This document shows, piece by piece, positions 1 to 7,816 of a stretch of DNA of 12,173 nucleotides (positions are counted from its first letter, which is position 1; every line of letters starts with the position of its first letter). The DNA lies in contig JAICWZ010000015.1 of NCBI GenBank assembly GCA_025966355.1, positions 1-12,173 of the forward strand. Direction: 5' to 3'. The notes under the pieces were generated by a model. It searched no databases, had not been told where the DNA came from, and saw only the letters and a list, made by a program, of their open reading frames with translations. This stretch comes from Thermomicrobiaceae bacterium (lineage in GTDB: Bacteria; Chloroflexota; Chloroflexia; Thermomicrobiales; Thermomicrobiaceae). Position numbers and translations under genes: made by a program.

Positions 1-2
1 CG

Positions 3-755
3 TCGCGTGTTCTGGCGGTTCGCGGACAGGTTCTTCCTTCGTCGCTGGAGAACATCACCGTCTGCGCCGAGATGGTCGATGGCACGATCATTCGCGGTGA
101 ATCGAACATTACGCACGAACGCTCGCGCATTTCACACGTATTTCTTGAGCCGTCATCGCCCGAAGCGTACGATCCGGCGATCGTCGCGATCCTCTCGGCT
201 GATCTCATCGTGCTGGGTCCGGGTAGTCTCTACACATCCGTCTTGCCGAACATGCTGGTTCACGGCATCGCTCATGCGGTGCGCTGTTCTCAGGCGACGA
301 AGGTCTTTGTGTGCAATGTCGCCACTCAGCCAGGAGAAACCGACAATTTTGGAGTCGTCGAGCATGTCGCCGCCCTAAAGGATCACGTTGGCGGTCGCAT
401 CCTCGATTACGTGCTCGTGAACAGTAACTTCGATCCGGCAGCGACCAAGATCAAACCGGAATGGTCGGTGAGCGCGGTCGGTCTTGACGGAATCGACGAA
501 ATCGGCGACGGTGCAACCGTCGTCCTGCGCGATGTCGTCAATCCCGACTTCCCGCTGCGACATGACCCCGCCAAACTCGCGAACGAATTGCTGAAGCTCG
601 CGTCGCTGAACCGCGAGCGGACGCCCGGTCGTGGCATCGCGATGAATGGCAACGGTAGCAATGGGCGTAATGGTCATTATCCACTTGAGCCGACGGCCGA
701 CGCGATCGGCGCGAACGGCAAGGTTTCGGTCTCTCGGCAGCAAACGCATCAATAG
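3..755 (+). CDS. yvcK: YvcK/CofD-like gluconeogenesis factor, C-terminal part (5' end outside window)
   Basis: The frame is open from base 3, with no start in the window, to the TAG at 753-755, giving about 250 C-terminal residues. The family is recognised by GPGSLYTSVLPN (bases about 225-260), the typical YvcK nucleotide-sugar/phosphate-binding loop, by GQVLPSSLENITVCAEMVDG near the left edge, and by CNVATQPGETDNF further on. YvcK proteins are cytoplasmic, related to CofD, bind UDP-sugars, and are needed for growth on gluconeogenic carbon sources and for cell-wall homeostasis in Bacillus and mycobacteria. The last 40 or so residues form a Gly/Asn-rich tail (MNGNGSNGRNGHYP) that looks disordered and lies outside the conserved fold. 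gap starts only 12 bases after the stop, so the two are probably co-transcribed, which fits a link between carbon flux and this regulator. The family call is firm; the missing N-terminus cannot be judged. Confidence 0.93.
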   Translation, partial: SRVLAVRGQVLPSSLENITVCAEMVDGTIIRGESNITHERSRISHVFLEPSSPEAYDPAIVAILSADLIVLGPGSLYTSVLPNMLVHGIAHAVRCSQATKVFVCNVATQPGETDNFGVVEHVAALKDHVGGRILDYVLVNSNFDPAATKIKPEWSVSAVGLDGIDEIGDGATVVLRDVVNPDFPLRHDPAKLANELLKLASLNRERTPGRGIAMNGNGSNGRNGHYPLEPTADAIGANGKVSVSRQQTHQ

Positions 756-1784
<1,029 letters not shown>

Positions 1785-1849
1785 CTCCGGTGCGACTGAC
1801 CGGCGCACTGGGTGACAGGTCGCTCGCTCGAATTTCGTAAAAGGCGCTG

Positions 1850-1883
1850 CCGGTTCCGGTCTTGCTGATCGGGACCGGTTTTT
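1850..1883 (+). terminator. Hairpin plus T-run between gap and pgk (terminator or attenuator)
   Basis: CCGGTTCC (1850-1857) can pair with GGGACCGG (1871-1878), giving 8 pairs with one G-U and a 13-base loop, followed directly by TTTTT (1879-1883). An alternative perfect 6-bp stem uses CCGGTC (1856-1861) and GACCGG. This has the form of an intrinsic terminator. No clear promoter is visible between it and pgk at 1919, so it may act as a partial terminator that lowers pgk-tpiA expression relative to gap. No folding energy was computed. Confidence 0.6.
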
Positions 1884-1918
1884 GCGTACCAACCGCCACA
1901 GAACGATAAGGAGTGACG

Positions 1919-3103
1919 ATGCCGTTACGACGAGTACAGGATATGGATGTCGCGCGAAAACGCGTGCTGGTACGCGCGGACTTCAACGTACCGCTTGATC
2001 ATGGCGAGATCACCGACGACACCCGCATTCGAGCGACGTTACCGACGATCGAGCTGCTGCGTGAGCGCGGTGCGCGCATCATTTTGATGTCGCATCTCGG
2101 ACGCCCGAAAGGGCAGGTGCGCGAGGAGCTACGACTGGCGCCGGTGGCGAAGGCGCTCTCTGATCTGCTCGGCGTGCCGGTGAACTACGTGCCTGACATC
2201 GTCGGCTTCGATGTCGACGAAGAATTAGCCGGACTCTCGATGGGCGATGTGGCGCTCATCGAGAATGTACGCTTCGATCCGCGCGAGGAGAAGAACGACC
2301 CCGAATTCGCGAAGCAATTGGCGTCGCTGGGCGATTGCTTCGTCAATGACGCCTTCGGCGCGGCGCACCGCGCCCACGCATCGACCGTCGGCGTCACGGA
2401 GTACCTTCCGTCCGCTGCCGGGTTGCTGCTCCAACGCGAAGTCGATGCGCTGTCGCATGTGCTGAATGACGCCGAACGACCATTCGCGTTGATTCTGGGT
2501 GGGGCCAAAGTTTCAGACAAGATCGGTGTGATCGACAACCTGCTGCAGCGTGTCGACAGCGTGCTGGTCGGCGGCGGTATGGCCAACACCTTCCTGAAGG
2601 CGAAGGGCATCGATGTCGGCAAGTCGTTGGTCGAAGAAGACAACGTCGAAGTGGCGGCCGACGTGCTCACGCGCGCAGGCGAGCAGGGTGTCGCCCTGCT
2701 CCTGCCGGCGGACGCCATCGTCGCTGACCAGATGTCCGAAGATGCGGACGCGAGCACGGTTATCGTCGAGCGGGTCGGTTCCGATCAGGCGATCTACGAT
2801 ATTGGACCGGAAAGCGTCAAGCGATTTGCCGGGGCGCTGAAGTCGGCGCGCACGATTGTCTGGAACGGTCCGATGGGCGTCTTCGAGATCGCCAAGTTCT
2901 CGGCCGGCACACGCGGTGTGGCCGACGCGGTGGCGGCGTCCGATGGCTTCACGCTCGTCGGCGGTGGAGACTCAGTCGCCGCGGTCGAGCAACTCGGCGT
3001 CGCCGACCGAATATCGCACATTTCGACCGGCGGCGGCGCATCACTGGAATTTCTCGAAGGGAAGAGCCTGCCGGGGATCGCGGCACTGGAGGAGGAGGGA
3101 TAG
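1919..3103 (+). CDS. pgk: Phosphoglycerate kinase
   Basis: This is a 394-residue cytoplasmic glycolytic enzyme of the usual bacterial length. It transfers phosphate from 1,3-bisphosphoglycerate to ADP. Visible motifs are the N-terminal substrate-binding RADFNVPL (residues about 19-26), SHLGRPKG, the inter-domain ENVRFDPREEKND, ILGGAKVSDKIGV, WNGPMGVFE, and the nucleotide-binding glycine-rich GGGDS near the C-terminus. I chose the ATG at 1919 because AAGGAG (1908-1913) lies 5 bases upstream. A GTG at 1913 would add two residues but would sit on that ribosome binding site. The gene follows gap after 134 bases containing a hairpin terminator, and tpiA begins 4 bases after its stop. pgk and tpiA are therefore tightly linked and probably translationally coupled. 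Confidence 0.97.
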   Translation: MPLRRVQDMDVARKRVLVRADFNVPLDHGEITDDTRIRATLPTIELLRERGARIILMSHLGRPKGQVREELRLAPVAKALSDLLGVPVNYVPDIVGFDVDEELAGLSMGDVALIENVRFDPREEKNDPEFAKQLASLGDCFVNDAFGAAHRAHASTVGVTEYLPSAAGLLLQREVDALSHVLNDAERPFALILGGAKVSDKIGVIDNLLQRVDSVLVGGGMANTFLKAKGIDVGKSLVEEDNVEVAADVLTRAGEQGVALLLPADAIVADQMSEDADASTVIVERVGSDQAIYDIGPESVKRFAGALKSARTIVWNGPMGVFEIAKFSAGTRGVADAVAASDGFTLVGGGDSVAAVEQLGVADRISHISTGGGASLEFLEGKSLPGIAALEEEG

Positions 3104-3107
3104 GTCG

Positions 3108-3872
3108 ATGCGTAAAGCGATCGTCGCCGGAAACTGGAAGATGAACACGACGCTGGAAGACGCGGCGCTCATTATTGGCACACTGGTGCAACTCCAGGCG
3201 CCGAAGAGCGATGTCGAGCGCGTGATCATTCCGCCTTTTCCCTGGATCGTGCCATTGCAACAGCCGGTTCTCGATGGCGGCTTCATGCTTGGAGCCCAGA
3301 ACTGCGCCGTCGAGGACCAGGGTGCCTTCACCGGTGAGGTGTCGGCCAGCATGCTCGCGTCCTTCTGCACGTACGTGATTGCCGGCCACAGCGAGCGTCG
3401 CCATCTCTTCGGTGAGACCGATGACGTGGTGCGCGGTAAGCTGCTCGCGATCCTCCGGAATGGGATGTACCCGATTCTCTGCGTTGGTGAGTTGCTCGAC
3501 GAACGCGACGCCGGGCAGGCGTTCGAAGTGGTCGACCGGCAGCTCGTCGCCGCGCTCAAGGGAAGCAGCAAGGAATCGCTGTCGGAACTGGTCATTGCCT
3601 ACGAGCCGGTCTGGGCGATCGGCACGGGGCGCGCCGCGACTCCTGACGACGCACAGCAGATGGCGGCGCATATCCGTGACACGGTCGCCAGCCTGTTCGA
3701 CATCGGCTTCGCGCAATCGATTCGTATTCAATATGGCGGCAGCGTGAATGAGACGAACGCCGGTGCGATTCTCTCGTTACCCGACGTCGACGGAGCGCTC
3801 GTCGGTGGCGCCAGCCTGAAGGCAGAAACGTTTTCGCGCATCATCGACGCGGTTGGTTCCCGACGTTCGTGA
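3108..3872 (+). CDS. tpiA: Triose-phosphate isomerase
   Basis: This 254-residue TIM-barrel enzyme interconverts dihydroxyacetone phosphate and glyceraldehyde-3-phosphate. Key residues are Lys11 in GNWKMN, the electrophilic His94 in AGHSERR, and the catalytic base Glu166 in AYEPVWAIGTG. The flexible loop 6 follows Glu166, and the phosphate-binding YGGSV and LVGGASL segments lie near the end. Length is normal. The start is ATG 3108, preceded by GGAGGAGGGA (3091-3100) in the end of pgk. The reading frame is open far upstream inside pgk, but the conserved protein begins MRKAIVAGNWKMN, so the extension is not real. Only 4 bases separate it from pgk. No terminator is visible after it, so read-through into secG is possible. 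Confidence 0.97.
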   Translation: MRKAIVAGNWKMNTTLEDAALIIGTLVQLQAPKSDVERVIIPPFPWIVPLQQPVLDGGFMLGAQNCAVEDQGAFTGEVSASMLASFCTYVIAGHSERRHLFGETDDVVRGKLLAILRNGMYPILCVGELLDERDAGQAFEVVDRQLVAALKGSSKESLSELVIAYEPVWAIGTGRAATPDDAQQMAAHIRDTVASLFDIGFAQSIRIQYGGSVNETNAGAILSLPDVDGALVGGASLKAETFSRIIDAVGSRRS

Positions 3873-3886
3873 TCGTCGGTTGAGGG

Positions 3887-3895
3887 TGATATAGT
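3887..3895 (+). promoter_or_regulatory. Possible extended -10 promoter ahead of secG
   Basis: TGATATAGT (3887-3895) matches the extended -10 form TGnTATAAT at 8 of 9 positions, counting n as a match. It lies just after the tpiA stop and 40 bases before the secG start. I see no convincing -35 hexamer at the usual distance, which extended -10 promoters can tolerate. It could give secG expression independent of the glycolytic genes. The call rests on motif alone. Confidence 0.4.
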
Positions 3896-3935
3896 TCCGT
3901 GGTCAGTGCCTTGGCGTTGGTAGGAGGAACGGTTC

Positions 3936-4157
3936 ATGCATACCGCTGTTAGCATCGCGATGATCCTGATCTCCGTCGTGCTCATCCTGGTCGTTCTGAT
4001 GCAATCCAAGGGATCGGGATTCAGTGGGGCTTTCGGCGGCAGTTCGTCATCGATCTATCGCACGCGCCGTGGACTGGAAAAGACGCTGTACCAGTTCACC
4101 ATCGGGCTCGCCATTGCGTTCGTAGCAATCGCGATTCTGGCCGATATCCTGTTGTAG
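3936..4157 (+). CDS. secG: Preprotein translocase subunit SecG
   Basis: This 73-residue inner-membrane protein is the small subunit of the SecYEG channel and assists SecA-driven export. It has the SecG layout: a hydrophobic segment at residues about 3-22 (AMILISVVLILVVLMQ), a short polar loop with QSKGSGFSGAFGGSSSS, the following YRTRRGLEK stretch, and a second hydrophobic segment at about 52-73. The QSKGxGF/FGG loop is diagnostic. The length is typical of the shorter bacterial SecG proteins. ATG 3936 has TAGGAGGAAC shortly upstream. Its place after tpiA resembles the glycolysis-secG arrangement of many Gram-positive bacteria, and a tatA gene follows about 100 bases later. Confidence 0.93.
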   Translation: MHTAVSIAMILISVVLILVVLMQSKGSGFSGAFGGSSSSIYRTRRGLEKTLYQFTIGLAIAFVAIAILADILL

Positions 4158-4203
4158 GACCAGATGGCTACACCTGTTGTAGTTATCGGTTGAAACGCTC
4201 AAG

Positions 4204-4209
4204 TATAAT
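4204..4209 (+). promoter_or_regulatory. -10 element ahead of tatA
   Basis: TATAAT (4204-4209) is a perfect sigma-70 -10 hexamer 50 bases before the tatA start, in the 102-base gap after secG. The best upstream -35 candidates are poorly placed: TTGTAG at 4177 is 21 bases away and TTGAAA at 4190 is 8 bases away. The promoter may be weak or may depend on an activator. Confidence 0.5.
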
Positions 4210-4259
4210 CGGGGCACGGGCGTGAGGGTGAATCGGTCGCTTTACGGAGGAACCAGAGT

Positions 4260-4460
4260 ATGATGGGACTTGGCTGGCCGGAACTGGTCATCATCTTGTT
4301 CATCGTCGTGATTATCTTTGGCGCTGGTAAGCTGCCGGAGATCGGCGGGGCGGTCGGCCGCGGTATCAAGGAATTCCGTACCGCGACCACAGATGAGATG
4401 AATCAGAGCGAGAATAACGACATCACGACGACGGGCGAGGCCCGCAAGGACGTGTCGTAA
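4260..4460 (+). CDS. tatA: Twin-arginine translocase TatA/TatE family subunit
   Basis: This 66-residue membrane protein belongs to the TatA pore-forming family, which exports folded proteins carrying twin-arginine signals. It shows the standard layout. A short N-terminus (GLGWPEL) precedes a transmembrane helix at about residues 8-21. A conserved hinge [14 protein letters not shown] follows, then an amphipathic helix ([13 protein letters not shown]) and a short polar, charged tail. The FG-x-GKLPE signature supports TatA/E rather than TatB, and the protein is shorter than most TatB proteins. ATG 4260 (a second ATG lies at 4263) follows GGAGG (4246-4250). It has its own TATAAT element upstream and a strong terminator downstream, so it is probably a one-gene unit at the end of the glycolysis-export block. 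No tatC is in the window. Confidence 0.92.
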   Translation: MMGLGWPELVIILFIVVIIFGAGKLPEIGGAVGRGIKEFRTATTDEMNQSENNDITTTGEARKDVS

Positions 4461-4490
4461 TCACGCGAGTAATCCATACGAAACGTGAGG

Positions 4491-4526
4491 AGGCGGTCGC
4501 CACATGTGTGGCGGCTGTCTTTGTTT
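4491..4526 (+). terminator. Long-stem intrinsic terminator after tatA
   Basis: AGGCGGTCGCCAC (4491-4503) pairs with GTGGCGGCTGTCT (4508-4520) around the loop ATGT, giving 13 pairs of which three are G-U, followed by TTGTTT (4521-4526). The inner six pairs CGCCAC/GTGGCG are perfect. It sits 30 bases after the tatA stop and just before the end of a convergent minus-strand gene, so it closes the rightward unit. The minus-strand side lacks a T-run, so termination in that direction is less likely. Confidence 0.8.
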
Positions 4527-4540
4527 AACCGGCCCAGCGC

Positions 4541-4807
4541 TCAGCTTCGACCGAGCCGGCCTTCTTCACGGAAGAAGGGAACGACCGAGTTGCTTTGCTG
4601 CGTTTCATCCATGATCTCGACAAAGGTGATGCGCGTCCAGGGGTAAATGAACGCCGTCGCGCCGTCGGTCACGTGATTGAGCACCTTGCCGTCGCGCTTG
4701 CGCGGGTTCCGGATGAGCAGAAAGGAGTGAGTCGGGTCGGGTAGCTCGTCGACTTCCGCGACGATCGGGTCTTCGTTGTGGACATGCAGGATCACTCGTA
4801 TCGCCAT
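4541..4807 (-). CDS. Small conserved-looking protein of unknown function, downstream of the kinase
   Basis: This 88-residue protein begins MAIRVILHVHNEDPIVAEV. I do not recognise a named family, though I have the impression of similar short proteins in Chloroflexota. It has no signal peptide, membrane segment or cysteine pair. The first two thirds look like a compact beta-rich domain with alternating hydrophobic residues: HNEDPIVAEVDELPDP, then FLLIRNPRKRDGK, then FIYPWTRITFVEI. The last 20 residues are polar. ATG 4807 has a weak purine stretch (GAAGAAAGAGAA) upstream. An in-frame upstream start at 4852 would add a Cys/Arg-rich stretch that looks unlike coding sequence. It lies 57 bases downstream of the kinase stop on the same strand, so the two are probably one operon. 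It could be a partner or substrate of the kinase, but nothing in the sequence proves that. Confidence 0.75.
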   Translation of the reverse strand: MAIRVILHVHNEDPIVAEVDELPDPTHSFLLIRNPRKRDGKVLNHVTDGATAFIYPWTRITFVEIMDETQQSNSVVPFFREEGRLGRS

Positions 4808-4864
4808 TTGGGTTCTCTTTCTTCGACTCAATTTCGGACAAACACCTCGCACAGAGGTGCGCCA

Positions 4865-6967
4865 CTAGGCGCGAATGCTGTACACCTTGCCGTTCATGGC
4901 GCCGACGATAATCGAGGCACCTGCCTTGATCGGTGTGGAGACAATTGGGCTGCCGACCTTGTAGCTCCAGCGCGTATCGCCGTTCTGCAGGTCGAGGCAG
5001 ACGACATATCCATCGACGGTGCCGACGTAGCCGCTCCGCCCTTCAATCGTCACACTGGATGTGATCTGGGTCGCGATCTGACTCACCCAGTGGGTGTTTC
5101 CGTCCGATACGCCCAGTGCGTGAACTTTGCCGTCGGCCGATCCGACGACGACGATATCCGAGACCACCTTTGGAGACGCGATAATCGGTCCCTGGGTCTG
5201 GACCGCCCAGCGCCGCGCGCCGCTCTCAAGGTCGACCGCGAACAAACCGCCGTTATTACATCCGACGTAGACGGCTCCATTTCGCACCACGGGCGACGAG
5301 AGGACTTCCTGGCCAAGCGGATGGCGCCAGATCTGTCGACCATCGACGGCCGAAAACGCGTGCAACGCGCCGTCGTCGGAACCGACAATGACTTTGTCGT
5401 CCGCGACAGCCGGCGTTGATCGGACAGGCCCCCAGGTACGCTGGCGCCAGAGCAGACTCCCCTGTTCGAGATCGAGGCAGTAACAGTAGCCGTCATCGGA
5501 GCCGATCACGATCGCTTCACCGTACGGAGTTGCGGACGAGCGTACCGGCATTGCGGTGCGGAAACTCCAGGCGGTTCGACCGGTCGCCGCGTGAATGGCG
5601 TAAACCCCGTGATCCTCGCAACCGATGACGAGCTTGCTGCCGGTAACCAATGGCCGAGAGACGATGCCGCGATGCGCGCGAAAACGCCAAATAATGCTTC
5701 CGTCGCGGGTGCGGAACGCATACAGATGCTGGTCGTACGAACCGATATAGCCGCAGTCGCCACTAATCGTCGCACTGCCGCGCACTTCGTCGGCCGTCTG
5801 AATCGACCAGATGATGCGCTCATCCGACCCATACTCGGCCGGCGGCTCGGTTGGCTCGTCGGCCGCCGGCTCGTCGATTGACCCGGTCGTAATAAACTCG
5901 ATTTCGTCGATCGGTTCATCAATGGCCGGCTGCGGCTGGGCGACGATCGTTCGGCTATCGTGCTCGCGAATATCGAGCAACGCTTGCTCCATCGCCGCGG
6001 CAGACGGGAAGCGATCAGCCGCGGAGTAGGCAACCGCGCGCAGAATCGTCCGTTCGAATTCCACACTGAGCGATGGGTTCAGTTCGCGTGGCATCCGCTG
6101 CGCGAAGGTGAACGGTGGCTCGGTTCGCGGGTCCGATTTGGTCGCCAGGTGGTGCAGCGTCGCGCCCATGGCGTAGATGTCGCCTCGTGGTTCAGAGATG
6201 CCGCGGTATTGCTCGGGCGGGGCATAGCCCTCTGTGCCGATCATGGTGCCGCGTTGCATCGGCTGGAACGTTCGCGCGATGCCGAAGTCGATGAGCGAGA
6301 TCGAGCCGTCGGTGCGCAGCATGATGTTCGACGGCTTCATATCCCGGAAAACGATCGGCTCCGGCTGGTGCTCGTGGAGATAGGAGAGGACGTCCAGGAT
6401 CTGAGCCGACCAATCGATCAGCGTCGGTTCGGGTACCGGCTCGCTGGCGTTGGAAATATAGTTTTCGAGGTCCTGGCCATCGACGAATTCAAGCACGAGA
6501 TAGATCGGGCCGGCCATCGAGAAATAGTCGTAAATTTTCGGTATCGCCGGGTGACTGAGTGTCGCCAGCAACGAGGCTTCGCGTTCGAAATTCGCCAGAC
6601 GTAGCACGCGCGTCTGGTTATCGCGCGCGCGGTCGACCATCTCCTTGATCGCGCAGAGACGCTCGACATGGCTGAAGCGGAGATCGCGCGCGGCGTAGAC
6701 CGTGCTCATGCCGCCCTGACCGATCACCCGCTGAATCTCGTAGCGGTTTTCCAGCACGGTGCCCGGCTCGAGCAGGTCCTGCCCATCCAGAATCGTCGGG
6801 ACGGCTGCGACCGGACCCGGGCGTACCGCTGGATTAGAATCACGTCTACGGCGCAGAGTTCGCTCCTCGGTTGACGGATGCCCGCAGATTACGTCACTGT
6901 AGCCTACGGTGGCGGAGAGCGAACTGGCATCCCGCTTTGGTCCCAATTGGCGATTTGATCGCGTCAT
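4865..6967 (-). CDS. Ser/Thr protein kinase with C-terminal eight-blade PQQ-type beta-propeller
   Basis: This protein has 700 residues from ATG 6967. A Hanks-type kinase domain covers about residues 76-335. It shows the glycine loop GQGGMSTVY (83-91), the ATP-anchoring Lys108 in CAIKE, Glu130 in helix C, the catalytic loop FRDMKPSN with Asp209 and Asn214, DFG at 227-229, and GTEGYAPPEQY (244-254). The HRD His is Phe, while Arg and Asp remain. An acidic, Pro-rich linker (about 345-384) carries repeated DEP motifs. Residues 385-700 form seven 40-residue PQQ-like repeats and one of 36. No transmembrane segment is visible, so kinase and propeller are both likely cytoplasmic, as in Streptomyces AfsK, which has the same domain order. 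The start is uncertain: 6967 has no ribosome binding site, and TTG 7015 lies upstream of the shared promoter region. A CTG at 6856 follows GAGGAG. The gene is divergent from lepB. The substrate is unknown. Confidence 0.92.
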   Translation of the reverse strand: MTRSNRQLGPKRDASSLSATVGYSDVICGHPSTEERTLRRRRDSNPAVRPGPVAAVPTILDGQDLLEPGTVLENRYEIQRVIGQGGMSTVYAARDLRFSHVERLCAIKEMVDRARDNQTRVLRLANFEREASLLATLSHPAIPKIYDYFSMAGPIYLVLEFVDGQDLENYISNASEPVPEPTLIDWSAQILDVLSYLHEHQPEPIVFRDMKPSNIMLRTDGSISLIDFGIARTFQPMQRGTMIGTEGYAPPEQYRGISEPRGDIYAMGATLHHLATKSDPRTEPPFTFAQRMPRELNPSLSVEFERTILRAVAYSAADRFPSAAAMEQALLDIREHDSRTIVAQPQPAIDEPIDEIEFITTGSIDEPAADEPTEPPAEYGSDERIIWSIQTADEVRGSATISGDCGYIGSYDQHLYAFRTRDGSIIWRFRAHRGIVSRPLVTGSKLVIGCEDHGVYAIHAATGRTAWSFRTAMPVRSSATPYGEAIVIGSDDGYCYCLDLEQGSLLWRQRTWGPVRSTPAVADDKVIVGSDDGALHAFSAVDGRQIWRHPLGQEVLSSPVVRNGAVYVGCNNGGLFAVDLESGARRWAVQTQGPIIASPKVVSDIVVVGSADGKVHALGVSDGNTHWVSQIATQITSSVTIEGRSGYVGTVDGYVVCLDLQNGDTRWSYKVGSPIVSTPIKAGASIIVGAMNGKVYSIRA
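4868..5815 (-). repeat. Eight tandem 40-residue propeller blades (120-base periodic coding repeat)
   Basis: This is the propeller-coding part of the kinase gene. Starting at base 5815 on the minus strand, the protein divides into seven units of exactly 40 residues and a last one of 36 that ends at the stop codon. Each unit has Trp at its third position: IIW, IIW, TAW, LLW, QIW, RRW, THW, TRW. Each also has a VxSxP-like strand in the middle, a VGxxDGxxxA-like turn, and ends near DG or xG. The repeats have diverged in sequence, so this is an old domain repeat rather than a recent DNA duplication. Confidence 0.88.
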
Positions 6968-6981
6968 TCGGCATGTATAAT
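6955..6981 (+). promoter_or_regulatory. Promoter for lepB in the kinase-lepB divergent region
   Basis: A perfect -10 TATAAT (6976-6981) is preceded by TTGATC (6955-6960) at 15-base spacing, or TTTGAT (6954-6959) at 16. The -10 is strong and the spacing somewhat short. A start of transcription near 6988 would leave about 40 bases of leader before lepB. The same AT-rich stretch read on the other strand (ATTATACA) could serve the kinase gene. Confidence 0.6.
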
Positions 6982-7030
6982 CGCTCCAAGTACCGTTCCG
7001 CAGACCGCGGGACAAGATAACGGAGGAAGA

Positions 7031-7783
7031 GTGCGAGAATCAGTACCCGGACGGGATCTTCCTCTGGGAGCGCGGAACGTAGAGGGCCCCGCCGTACCCT
7101 ATCCCCTCCAGCAAGAATCCGACGTCCCCAGTGCCGATCGACGTGAAGACAGCGAAAACCTCCCAAAACAAGGCGATACGAAGAAAAGTCAAAAGTCGGC
7201 GATTCTGGAGGTGCTCGAAACCCTGGTACTCGCCCTCCTGATTTTCGTCGGTGTCCGCAGCGTTGTACTCAACTTCCGGGTCGATGGCCAGAGCATGGAG
7301 CCGAATCTGGTTAACGGCGAGATGCTGATTGTCAACCGCCGCGCCTATTCACACTTCGACATGAGATGGCTGCCATGGGAATCCGATTCGTCGGGGGACT
7401 GGTATCCGTTCGGCAAACCGTCGCGCGGCGACATCGTCGTGTTCAATCCGCCGGGGCAGCATAGCGAACCGTATATCAAGCGGATTATCGGTCTGCCCGG
7501 CGATCGCATCTCGGTCCATGACGGAGCGGTCTATATCAACGATCAGCGGCTCGAAGAGAACTACTTGACGTCGGATACCGAGTGGCAGGGGATCGCGACG
7601 AAAGATGTTCAGGTCAATCCCGGTTACATCTTTGTCATGGGTGACAACCGCAACAACAGCAGCGATTCCCGTGTGTTTGGTCAGGTGCCGATCTCGTCGG
7701 TAATCGGCAAAGCGTGGGTCGCCTACTGGCCGCTGTCACAGGTCAAACTCGTGAACGATCCATCGTATTCCTTTGCGCACTAG
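7031..7783 (+). CDS. lepB: Signal peptidase I
   Basis: This 250-residue membrane-anchored serine protease cleaves signal peptides from secreted proteins at the outer face of the membrane. A hydrophilic N-terminal stretch of about 56 residues precedes one transmembrane segment (about 62-80). The catalytic nucleophile Ser88 in GQSMEP follows, then RGDIVVFNPP (132-141), the general base Lys150 in YIKRIIGLPGD, and the signature GDNRNNSSDSR (204-214). These make the Ser/Lys dyad complete. A single predicted membrane anchor resembles Gram-positive-type enzymes. I chose GTG 7031 because GGAGG (7022-7026) lies 4 bases upstream and no ATG occurs before the membrane segment. It is divergent from the kinase gene and has a promoter at 6955-6981. 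With secG and tatA nearby, it belongs to a loose protein-export neighbourhood. Confidence 0.95.
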   Translation: MRESVPGRDLPLGARNVEGPAVPYPLQQESDVPSADRREDSENLPKQGDTKKSQKSAILEVLETLVLALLIFVGVRSVVLNFRVDGQSMEPNLVNGEMLIVNRRAYSHFDMRWLPWESDSSGDWYPFGKPSRGDIVVFNPPGQHSEPYIKRIIGLPGDRISVHDGAVYINDQRLEENYLTSDTEWQGIATKDVQVNPGYIFVMGDNRNNSSDSRVFGQVPISSVIGKAWVAYWPLSQVKLVNDPSYSFAH

Positions 7784-7786
7784 CCG

Positions 7787-7816
7787 TTGGTTCGCTCTTC
7801 GAGTGGGTAGTAGAAT
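7787..7816 (+). promoter_or_regulatory. Promoter ahead of the DUF151 gene
   Basis: TTGGTT (7787-7792) and TAGAAT (7811-7816) are separated by 18 bases, a reasonable sigma-70 pair. They begin immediately after the lepB stop. Transcription would start near 7823 and leave a leader of about 90 bases. That leader contains an imperfect hairpin (TCGCTCGCC-GAA-GGCAGCGA, about 7849-7868). Confidence 0.5.

Noticed and set aside
2856..3107. N-terminal extension of TPI into pgk
   Set aside because: The extension is an Arg/Ser-rich out-of-frame reading of pgk; the real start MRKAIVAGNWKMN has a strong ribosome binding site.
2949..3731. 260-codon minus-strand open frame across pgk and tpiA
   Set aside because: It is opposite two enzymes with intact catalytic motifs; no domain is visible in the antisense product.
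6857..7015. Kinase start at TTG 7015
   Set aside because: It would place the start upstream of the shared promoter region and has no ribosome binding site; ATG 6967 is preferred, though CTG 6856 remains possible.
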